The notes under the pieces were generated by a model, which made no database searches, was not told the DNA's origin, and saw nothing but the letters and a program-made list of their open reading frames with translations. This document shows positions 57,406 to 64,000 of a DNA stretch of 64,000 bases, one piece after another. How positions within the stretch are numbered: position 1 is the first letter of the stretch; the number at the start of each line of letters is the position of its first letter. The DNA comes from Nocardiopsis potens DSM 45234 (GTDB lineage Bacteria > Actinomycetota > Actinomycetes > Streptosporangiales > Streptosporangiaceae). The position numbers and the translations under genes are program-made. The stretch spans positions 62,001 to 126,000 of the forward strand of contig NZ_ANBB01000041.1 in assembly GCF_000341105.1 (NCBI RefSeq). The letters run 5' to 3'.

Positions 57406-59556
57406 TCAGGATCCGATTGCGCGGTCCGGGTAGTGGCAGGCCGCGGCGTGGTCGCCGCTCCCCGTTCCGGTGGGCTCGGCCGCGGGCTGGATGCTCAGGC
57501 AGGCCTCCTTCTCCTCCGCCCCGAGGGCCGCGAAGACCGGGCAGCGGGTATGGAAGACGCACCCCTTCGGCGGGGACGCCGGATTGGGCAGGTCGCCGGT
57601 GAGCACGATGTGCTCGCGCTCCCGCTCGACCCGCGGGTCGGGCACCGGGATCGCGGAGAGCAGCGCCCGCGTGTAGGGGTGCGCCGGGGACTCGTAGACC
57701 TCGTCCACACCGCCGATCTCCACGATCTTGCCGAGGTACATCACCGCCACCCGGTCCGCGATGTGTCGGACCACCGACAGGTCGTGCGCGACGAAGAGGT
57801 AGGACAGCCCCAGGCGGGCCTTGAGCTCGTCGAGCAGGTTGACCACGCCGGCTTGGATGGACACGTCCAGAGCGGAGACCGGTTCGTCCAGGATCAGCAG
57901 CTTGGGCTCCAGGGCGAGCGCGCGGGCGATGCTGATCCGCTGGCGCTGGCCGCCGGAGAAGTGCTGCGGGTAGCGGGATGCCTGCTCCGCGTCGAGACCG
58001 ACCAGTTCGAGCAGCTCGGAGACGCGGCCGGGCAGGTCCGCCTTGGGGAAGCCGTGGGTCCGCAGCGGTTCGGCGATGATCTCGAAGACCGGCATCCGCG
58101 GGTCCAGTGAGCTCATCGGGTCCTGGAAGACCACCTGGACGTTGCGCCGGATGGCGAACTTGTCCCGGGCGGTCCCGGTCCCCGACGCCCGGCCCAGCAC
58201 CTCCACCCGGCCGCTCTGCGGGCGGTCCAGGCTGAGGATCTCCAGCAGCGTGCTGGACTTGCCGCAACCGGACTCGCCCACCAGGCCCAGGGTCTCCCCT
58301 TCGGCGATGTCGAAGCTGATGCCGTCCACCGCGTACACGGTGCCGACCCGGCGCTTGAACACCGCGCCCTTCATCAGCGGGTGGTGCTTGACCAGGTCCT
58401 CAACGGCCAGCACGGTCTCCCGCTCCGCACGGGGGCGCTGCGCCGCCTCCGCCGGCGGGATCTCCGGCACGGGGTAGACGTCGGCGACGCCCCACCCCTG
58501 CTCCTCGATCTCGGCGGCCCGGACGCAGGCGGCGGCGTGCCCCTCTGCGCCGACCGGAAGCAGGTCCGGTTCTGCTTCGCGACAGGCGTCCACCGCGATC
58601 GGGCAGCGCGGCGAGAACGGGCAGCCCGGCGGGAGGTCCGCCAGCGACGGCGGGTTCCCGCTGATCGGCACCAGCGGGCGCTTCTCCTCCGTGGTGACGT
58701 GCGGGACGGCGCCGTGCAGCCCCATGGTGTAGGGCATCCGGGAGCGGTAGAAGACCTCGTCGACGGAGCCGCTCTCCACCAGCCGCCCGGCGTACATCAC
58801 CTGCACCCGGTCGGCGAAGCCGGCCACCACGCCCAGGTCATGGGTGATCATCACGATCGCGGCGCCGGTCTCGCGCTGCGCCGTCTTGAGCACCTCCAGG
58901 ATCTGCGCCTGGATCGTGACGTCCAGGGCGGTGGTGGGCTCGTCGCAGATGATCAGGTCCGGGTCGTTGGCGATCGCGATGGCGATCATCACGCGCTGCC
59001 GCATGCCGCCGGAGAACTCGTGCGGGAACGCCCGGTAGCGGCGCCGCGCCTCCGGGATGCCGACCAGTTCGAGCAGCTCCACCGCCCGCTCGGCCGCCTC
59101 CTGCTTGGTCGCCTTGGGGTTGTGCACCTGGACGGCCTCGGCGATCTGGTCACCGACGGTGTAGACCGGGGTCAGGCCGGACAGCGGGTCCTGGAAGACC
59201 ATGGCGATCGCGTTGCCGCGCTTGGCGGACATGGCGCGGTCGTCCAGGCCGAGCAGCTCCTCGCCGTGCAGCCGAATGGAGCCGGTGACCTGCGCATAGT
59301 CGGGGAGCAGGCCCATGGCGGCCATGGAGGAGACCGACTTGCCGGATCCGGACTCGCCGACGATGCCCAGGACCTCGCCGGGGCGGACCGTGTAGCTCAC
59401 GCCGCGCACGGCATGGATGTCGGGGTTGCGGGCGCTCCCGGGGAAGACCACGTTGAGGTCGGTGACCTCCAGGACCGGGGTTCCGTCATCGGCGCGCCCG
59501 GTGGCCTTCTCTGCCCCGGCGGCACTGGCGGTGCGGGTCATCTTCTTCTCGTCCAT
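57406..59556 (-). CDS. fused dual ATPase of the oligopeptide ABC transporter (DppD-DppF type)
   Basis: The protein has 716 residues, two complete ATP-binding cassettes in one chain. First cassette: Walker A GESGSGKS, signature FSGGMRQRV, Walker B LIICDEPT. Second cassette: Walker A GESGCGKS, signature FSGGQRQRI, Walker [13 protein letters not shown]. Each is followed by the Cys-containing oligopeptide-type tail ([20 protein letters not shown]), which in DppD/F relatives may hold an Fe-S or metal site. In most bacteria these are separate proteins. The start is five bases behind the stop of the permease gene. Confidence 0.85.
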   Translation of the reverse strand: MDEKKMTRTASAAGAEKATGRADDGTPVLEVTDLNVVFPGSARNPDIHAVRGVSYTVRPGEVLGIVGESGSGKSVSSMAAMGLLPDYAQVTGSIRLHGEELLGLDDRAMSAKRGNAIAMVFQDPLSGLTPVYTVGDQIAEAVQVHNPKATKQEAAERAVELLELVGIPEARRRYRAFPHEFSGGMRQRVMIAIAIANDPDLIICDEPTTALDVTIQAQILEVLKTAQRETGAAIVMITHDLGVVAGFADRVQVMYAGRLVESGSVDEVFYRSRMPYTMGLHGAVPHVTTEEKRPLVPISGNPPSLADLPPGCPFSPRCPIAVDACREAEPDLLPVGAEGHAAACVRAAEIEEQGWGVADVYPVPEIPPAEAAQRPRAERETVLAVEDLVKHHPLMKGAVFKRRVGTVYAVDGISFDIAEGETLGLVGESGCGKSSTLLEILSLDRPQSGRVEVLGRASGTGTARDKFAIRRNVQVVFQDPMSSLDPRMPVFEIIAEPLRTHGFPKADLPGRVSELLELVGLDAEQASRYPQHFSGGQRQRISIARALALEPKLLILDEPVSALDVSIQAGVVNLLDELKARLGLSYLFVAHDLSVVRHIADRVAVMYLGKIVEIGGVDEVYESPAHPYTRALLSAIPVPDPRVEREREHIVLTGDLPNPASPPKGCVFHTRCPVFAALGAEEKEACLSIQPAAEPTGTGSGDHAAACHYPDRAIGS

Positions 59557-59561
59557 TCCTT

Positions 59562-60467
59562 CTACGACCTGCGCTTGGCCTGGGGGTCGAGCGCGTCTCG
59601 CAGGCCGTCGCCGATCAGGTTCACCGCAAGGACCAGGACGACCAGCAGGCCGGTGCAGAACGCGAACATCCACCAGAACGCGAGGGCCTGCGGCGCGCCC
59701 AGGGCGATCAGCGATCCCAGCGACACGTCCGGCGGCTGCACGCCGAAGCCGAAGTAGGACAGGCTGGTCTCGGTGATGATGGCCGAGCTGACGTTGATGG
59801 TGGCGTCCACGATCAGCAGGGACGCCATGTTCGGGATGATGTGCCGGAAGATGATCCGCCAGGCGGGCACGCCCATGTACTTGGCGGCCAGCACGTACTC
59901 GCGTTCCTTGAGCGAGATCGTCATGCCGCGCACCATCTTGGCGGTGACCATCCACATGAACGCCGCGAGCAGCAGTACGAACATGATCCACCCGGAGTCC
60001 TTGAGGGACGGGTAGAGGATGGCCAGGATCAGGAAGCTGGGCAGCACCAGAGCGAGATCGGTGACCCACATCAGGGCCTTGTCGGTGAGCCCGAGGAAGT
60101 AGCCGGCGAACGCGCCGACCACCGCGGCGACCGCGGTGGACAGCACCGCGACCAGCAGGCCGATGATGATCGACTTCTGCAGGCCCACCATGGTCAGGGT
60201 GAACACGTCGCGGCCGGTGTTGTCGGTGCCGAACCAGTGCTCGGGGGAGGGGCCGGAGCGGAACGCGGTGAAGTCCCGCTCCCCCATCTCCCAGGGGCTG
60301 AGCAGCGGCCCGATCCAGGCCATCAGGACCAGGGCGAGGATGAGCAGGATGCCGACCATGGCCCTGCGCGTGCGGAGCAGCTCCCGCAGAACGCCGCCCC
60401 AGCGCCCCTGGCCGGTCGCTGCGGTGCGCCCCGGCGCCTCCCCGGGCTGCTCGGTGGTCAAGGTCAC
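59562..60467 (-). CDS. oligopeptide ABC transporter permease, DppC type
   Basis: The protein has 301 residues. The N-terminal OppC-type segment ([20 protein letters not shown]) and periplasmic [16 protein letters not shown] are followed by the EAA loop [20 protein letters not shown], which docks to the ATPase, and a C-terminal [14 protein letters not shown]. There are six membrane segments. GTG start, 40 bases after the DppB-type gene. It works with the other three genes as an importer; the ligand is unknown but peptide-like. Confidence 0.85.
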   Translation of the reverse strand: MTLTTEQPGEAPGRTAATGQGRWGGVLRELLRTRRAMVGILLILALVLMAWIGPLLSPWEMGERDFTAFRSGPSPEHWFGTDNTGRDVFTLTMVGLQKSIIIGLLVAVLSTAVAAVVGAFAGYFLGLTDKALMWVTDLALVLPSFLILAILYPSLKDSGWIMFVLLLAAFMWMVTAKMVRGMTISLKEREYVLAAKYMGVPAWRIIFRHIIPNMASLLIVDATINVSSAIITETSLSYFGFGVQPPDVSLGSLIALGAPQALAFWWMFAFCTGLLVVLVLAVNLIGDGLRDALDPQAKRRS

Positions 60468-60507
60468 GGTTTCCGCTCCATCGTGTGTGCCGTCATTGGG
60501 ATCGCCA

Positions 60508-61485
60508 TCAGCTCACCCGGACCCGGGGGTCGAGCCAGGCGTAGAGGATGTCGGACAGGAAGGAGGCCGCCATCACGCACACCGCCATGAAGCAGGTCAC
60601 CGCGGCCACGGAGTTGACGTCGTTCTGCACGATGGAGTCGACGACCCACGCCCCCATCCCGTGCCAGCCGTAGATCTTCTCGGTGAAGGTGGTCCCCGCC
60701 AGCAGCACGCCGAAGGTGAAGGTGAAGTAGGTGATGGTGGGGATGAGGGCGGTCCGGAGTGCGTGCTTGAACAGCGCCCTGCGCCGGGTCAGCCCCTTGG
60801 CCATGGCGGTGCGCACGTAGTCCGCGCCGAGCACGTCCAGCATCATGTTCCGCTGGTACCGGGCGAACGCCGCGAACAGCGAGATGGTCAGGGTCAGCGT
60901 GGGCAGCAGGGCGTGCTGGAGCCGGTCCAGCAGCGTGCCCCAGAACCCGGCGTCCAGGCCGGCCGTGTACTCTCCGCCGTACTGCAGTAACTGCTTCCCG
61001 GTCAGATCGTTGATCCAGACCGCGCCGACCTGGAGCGAGACCGCGATGACCACGGTCGGCACGGAGAGCACGATGAAGGCGGCCCAGGTGGAATAGCGGT
61101 CGAAGCGCTTGTACTGCCGCACCGCGGCGTAGGCGCCGATGGAGATGCCCACCGCGCAGCCCAGCACGGTCCCGACCGTGATCAGCCGCAGGGTCACCCC
61201 GGCTTTGCGGCTCATCTCCTCATTGACACTCTGGTCTTTGATGGTCTGGCCGAAATCGCCCTGTACGACTCCGCTCACCCAGACGCCGTACCTCTGGGCC
61301 AGGGGCACCTCGTCGTTCAGGTTGAGGTCGTTGAGCTGGGCCTCGATCGCCTCCTGGCTGGGCGGCGGCTGGCGCTGCTCGAAATAGGCGCGCGGCTGCA
61401 GGGTGGTCGCCGCCAGCAGATAGGCGAAACTCGATGCCAAGAAGATCAGCACCATGTAGTTCACTAGTCGCCTGACCAGGAACAT
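60508..61485 (-). CDS. oligopeptide ABC transporter permease, DppB type
   Basis: The protein has 325 residues. The N-terminal helix (MFLVRRLVNYMVLIFLASSF) is followed by the long periplasmic loop typical of DppB, the EAA motif ADYVRTAMAKGLTRRRALF and a final membrane helix ending with LDPRVRVS. ATG at 61485 was chosen because it starts at the usual family N-terminus; a GGAGG lies about 12 bases upstream. First gene of the operon. Confidence 0.85.
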   Translation of the reverse strand: MFLVRRLVNYMVLIFLASSFAYLLAATTLQPRAYFEQRQPPPSQEAIEAQLNDLNLNDEVPLAQRYGVWVSGVVQGDFGQTIKDQSVNEEMSRKAGVTLRLITVGTVLGCAVGISIGAYAAVRQYKRFDRYSTWAAFIVLSVPTVVIAVSLQVGAVWINDLTGKQLLQYGGEYTAGLDAGFWGTLLDRLQHALLPTLTLTISLFAAFARYQRNMMLDVLGADYVRTAMAKGLTRRRALFKHALRTALIPTITYFTFTFGVLLAGTTFTEKIYGWHGMGAWVVDSIVQNDVNSVAAVTCFMAVCVMAASFLSDILYAWLDPRVRVS

Positions 61486-61970
61486 CCCCAAGGAGGGCCT
61501 CCTACCCTGCGCCAACCGCGCCACCCGTGCCGGCTCGGGGCGTCGCGCCCCGCGCACCGCGCGGAGGCCCGGCGCCCTCCAGCGAAGGACATCCGGTTCC
61601 CCTGCGGAGCCCGATGGGGTTCACTCCCGATGGCCACCGAAACGTACTTTCATCCGGTTCACGGTCTGTGACCCGAATTTCAACGAGTGTGCTGGATTTC
61701 TGAACACTAGCTGGTCACCATGACATCAAGAAAGCGCAACGAGAGCACGATCGTCCAGGTTTCAAGCACGCCCCAGAGGGGCCGGAACCGCACTTCCGCC
61801 GACCGGCCCCATCATCGCCTACCCGCAGAGACCCACAGCAACACGACCGAAACCGAGCGAAGGGGCGCCCTTTTTCGGGCACCCCTTGCCAACTCTCATC
61901 ACACGGGAGATAATTTCTCGTTTCGCCGTTGTTTCGCCCGGCCGGGCGGGCGCCCGATCGGCGCCCGTTT
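61486..61970. promoter_or_regulatory. divergent-looking regulatory region of the importer, with a candidate operator
   Basis: The 485 bases hold no supported gene. Bases 61620-61720 are much less GC-rich. GGTTCACGGTCTGTGACC (61656-61673) is a near-palindrome (GGT-CAC arms) that could bind a regulator of the importer operon. The 3' end of the alcohol dehydrogenase gene lies at the other side, so only the importer needs a promoter here. Confidence 0.4.
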
Positions 61971-63086
61971 TCACTTACCGTGCACGACGATCCCGCGGAT
62001 GTTCTTCCCGTCGTACATGTCCTGGTAGGCGGTTCCGATCTCGTCGAGCGCATAGCGCCGGGTGATCAGTTCGTCCAGTTTGAGGCGGCCCGCCCGGTAC
62101 ATCTCCAGCAGCCGCGGGATCTCCCGGCCGGGCGTCCCCATGCCGAAGATGGTGCCCTGGATCCGCTTCTCCATCATCGCCATCTCCCACAGGTTGATGG
62201 GCAGACCGACCGCCGAGGACGGACCGATTCCGGTCACCACGACGGTGGATTTCTTGGCGATGGCGGCGAACGCCTGGGCGACGTGCTCGGCCTCGGTCAC
62301 CCCGACGCAGACGATCGCCGAGTCGGCGCCCTGGCCCCCGGTGGCCAGCCGGGCGAAGTCGGCGGCCTCCCCGATGTCGGCGAAGGCCGCGGTGGCGCCG
62401 AACTCCTTGGCCTTCTCCCGCTTGAACTCCACCGGGTCGACCGCGATCACGTGCGCGGCCCCGCGGGCCGCCGCCGCCTGGACCGCGTTCATCCCGACGC
62501 CGCCGGTGCCCATCACGATCACCGTGTCGCCGTGCGCGACCTCCGCGGCGTTCTCCGCCGACCCCCAGCCGGTGGCCACCCCGCAGCTGACCAGCGCGGC
62601 GACCTCGAAGGAGACCCCGTCGGGGATCTTCACCAGGGAGAACTCCGAGACGACCGCCCGCTCGGCGAAGGTGCCCAGCATCGTCATCTGGGCGACGTCC
62701 GCGCCGTCCAGCGAGGCCCGGTAGGTGCCGTCCGGCATGGAGCCGGCCAGCGCGAACATGCCCAGGTCGCACAGGTTCATCTGCCCGGCGTAGCAGGACG
62801 GGCAGTGCCCGCAGCTCGGCACGAACTGAGTGGCGACCCGGTCCCCCGGCGCGAACCGGGTGACCCCGGGCCCGACGTCCTCGACCACGCCCGCCCCTTC
62901 GTGCCCGCCGATGAACGGCAGGTGCGCGACCGGCATGTCCCCGGTGGCCGCGTGCTCGTCGGAGTGGCACAGCCCGGCGACCTCGAACCGGACCCGAACC
63001 TCGCCCGCCTTCGGCTCGCCGACGTCGACCTCGATGACCTTCCAGGAACCGGGCTGCTCCAGCAGTGCTGCGGCTCGCGTCTTCAT
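61971..63086 (-). CDS. NDMA-dependent (mycofactocin-associated type) alcohol dehydrogenase
   Basis: The protein has 371 residues. Zinc-dependent MDR fold: catalytic zinc ligands Cys40 (GLCHSDEH) and His62-Glu63 (GGHEGAG); structural zinc Cys92, Cys95, Cys98 and Cys106 (SCGHCPSCYAGQMNLC); and GTGGVG for NAD. The start MKTRAAALLEQPGSWKV and ending match actinobacterial alcohol dehydrogenases that hold NAD tightly and need an artificial (NDMA) or natural (mycofactocin) acceptor. The mftE-like gene upstream on the other strand supports that assignment. It oxidises alcohols to aldehydes; the substrate is unknown. Confidence 0.8.
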   Translation of the reverse strand: MKTRAAALLEQPGSWKVIEVDVGEPKAGEVRVRFEVAGLCHSDEHAATGDMPVAHLPFIGGHEGAGVVEDVGPGVTRFAPGDRVATQFVPSCGHCPSCYAGQMNLCDLGMFALAGSMPDGTYRASLDGADVAQMTMLGTFAERAVVSEFSLVKIPDGVSFEVAALVSCGVATGWGSAENAAEVAHGDTVIVMGTGGVGMNAVQAAAARGAAHVIAVDPVEFKREKAKEFGATAAFADIGEAADFARLATGGQGADSAIVCVGVTEAEHVAQAFAAIAKKSTVVVTGIGPSSAVGLPINLWEMAMMEKRIQGTIFGMGTPGREIPRLLEMYRAGRLKLDELITRRYALDEIGTAYQDMYDGKNIRGIVVHGK

Positions 63087-63685
63087 GGTGCGGACGACCC
63101 TTCCGTGACAGGGGGACGGGCAGGAACTTCGCGCCCAAGCAGATGCTCGGTAGGCAGGCCGTCCTGTCAGTGCACCATCGCCCCCTCCCCCTGTCAACGG
63201 CCCTTCCACCGGTCCTCACCCTCCCCCGCCCCGGCGGCTTCACCCCTTCCCCGGCCCCCACCCGGGACCCCAGACGGAAGACCCGACCGGCGCCCCCACC
63301 CGACATCGAAACCACCCGACCCAAGGAACGGCGCTCTCCCCGACACCTCACTCCGCCGCACCCGGACGACCGACAGCGGTACAGAGGACCGCTCCCCGCC
63401 TCCCCCTCCGGATCCCAGACGGAAGACCTGACCGGCCCCCTACCGAACACCGAAACCACCGGACACACGGAACGGCGCTCCCCCGCCGAATCATCCGGCC
63501 GACGCCCCTGGCGAACATCAGGACGACGGGACACCATGGGCGGTGCGCTCGCCCGACGCCCCGGCCCGCCCGGTGGCGGCGAGGACCGGCCCCGGGCACG
63601 GCGGGAGGCTCCGCACCGCAGAGTCCGCCGCAGGGCCGACCCGCCGGTGCGGCCCCACCGCCCCACCCACGAGGAGGAGACCCCG
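63087..63685. other. intergenic region with a direct repeat
   Basis: The 599 bases separate divergent genes. A segment of about 75 bases (63264-63340) starting near CCCAGACGGAAGAC is repeated with changes at 63409-63484 (common parts: CCAGACGGAAGACC, CCGACATCGAAACCACC / CCGAACACCGAAACCACC, GGAACGGCGCTC). No mycofactocin precursor peptide gene (mftA) could be recognised here. Confidence 0.5.
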
Positions 63686-64000
63686 ATGAGCGGGACCGAG
63701 CAGGCGGAACCGGCCGCCGGCCGGATGGCCTCTCCGGAGGCCGCCGGCCTCCGGGTGCTGCTGGTCCCGCTCGGCGCGGTGGAGCAGCACGGCCCGCACC
63801 TGCCGCTCGACACCGACGTGCGGATCGCCGAGCACGTGGCCTACTCCGCGGCGCGGGGCCTCCCGGACCTCCGGGTCGCGGTCGCCCCCGCGCTGCCCTA
63901 CGGAGCCAGCGGCGAGCACCGCACCTTCCCCGGAACCCTGTGGCTGGCGGTCGAGACGGTCACCGCCGCCCTGCTCGACCTGGCCCGCGCCGCCCGCCCC
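63686..64000 (+). CDS. mftE: creatininase-family peptidase, MftE-like (3' end outside window)
   Basis: 105 codons are present and the frame is open at the right edge. VLLVPLGAVEQHGPHLPLDT followed by DVRIAEHVAYSAA is the metal-binding start of the creatininase family (Glu, His and Asp ligands), and LPYGASGEHRTFPGT is the phrase typical of MftE, the peptidase that trims the precursor in mycofactocin biosynthesis. GAGGAGGAG lies before the ATG. The divergent NDMA-type alcohol dehydrogenase is a usual companion of mycofactocin loci. A different creatininase-family amidase cannot be ruled out from 105 residues. Confidence 0.7.
   Translation, partial: MSGTEQAEPAAGRMASPEAAGLRVLLVPLGAVEQHGPHLPLDTDVRIAEHVAYSAARGLPDLRVAVAPALPYGASGEHRTFPGTLWLAVETVTAALLDLARAARP

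Overview
The window is uniformly very GC-rich and densely coded, with GTG/TTG starts, many lipobox lipoproteins, NDMA-type alcohol dehydrogenase, an Rv2466c-like protein and a probable mycofactocin gene. This points to a filamentous actinomycete, plausibly Nocardiopsaceae (Nocardiopsis/Streptomonospora-like). The genus is an inference; no rRNA or tRNA gene was seen.

Region 1 (1-16.3 kb) is the most unusual part: a cluster of polymorphic toxins that share a type IVb (Flp/Tad) pilin-like N-terminus, G|x4-E-Y followed by about 20 hydrophobic residues, usually a C-R-[IV]...C cysteine pair and a low-complexity linker. Different C-terminal effector domains follow, each with its own immunity-type neighbour. 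Intact members are at 2826-4031 (-, ParB-like end), 4255-5715 and 11943-13259 (+, calpain-like C2 cysteine proteases), 6506-7642 (+, small cytotoxin end), and the beta-rich paralogues 9460-10911 (+) and 14594-16138 (-). A toxin end is cut by the left edge (2-478) and a member at 8179-8655 has lost its pilin leader by deletion. The immunity type tracks the effector: small soluble proteins beside the nuclease-like toxins, lipoproteins beside both calpains, and small four-helix membrane proteins beside both beta-rich proteins. Most of the toxin genes share an upstream GGGCCC..GGGCYC palindrome placed 22-24 nt before a TAGGCT-like -10.

Region 2 (16.3-33 kb) is mixed: LppX-like and other lipoproteins, a membrane-fused spermidine-synthase-like protein that carries the same promoter motif as the toxins, a WGR/beta-propeller protein, an SdpI-like protein, small orphan proteins that could be immunity genes, an MFS remnant, and single metabolic enzymes (HSL-type esterase, phosphotransferase, Rv2466c-like DsbA protein, SDR), then a MerR regulator. 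Region 3 (33.4-42 kb) has a GNAT, a 1.2-kb non-coding stretch with degenerate repeats in both orientations, an OmpA-domain lipoprotein, a DUF1152 protein, a PepSY membrane protein with a histidine-rich loop, and a DUF3592 protein.

Region 4 (42-45.6 kb) is a pyrimidine/hydantoin catabolic operon: nitrilase-type amidohydrolase, dihydropyrimidinase and an LLM-class oxidoreductase. Region 5 (45.7-55.6 kb) holds an EF-hand protein, a GH13 glucosidase, a nucleotidyltransferase, IPP isomerase, an RDD protein, an orphan NarL-type regulator, a beta-propeller lipoprotein, a zinc-ribbon SDR and a DEDD exonuclease-BRCT fusion. Region 6 (55.6-61.5 kb) is a complete oligopeptide ABC importer. Region 7 (62-64 kb) has an NDMA-dependent alcohol dehydrogenase divergent from a creatininase-family gene resembling mftE, probably the edge of a mycofactocin locus.

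Three 62-bp palindromes (18.2, 32.2 and 50.3 kb) and many GC-rich hairpins mark gene ends. Domain assignments come from reading the proteins; no database search was run.
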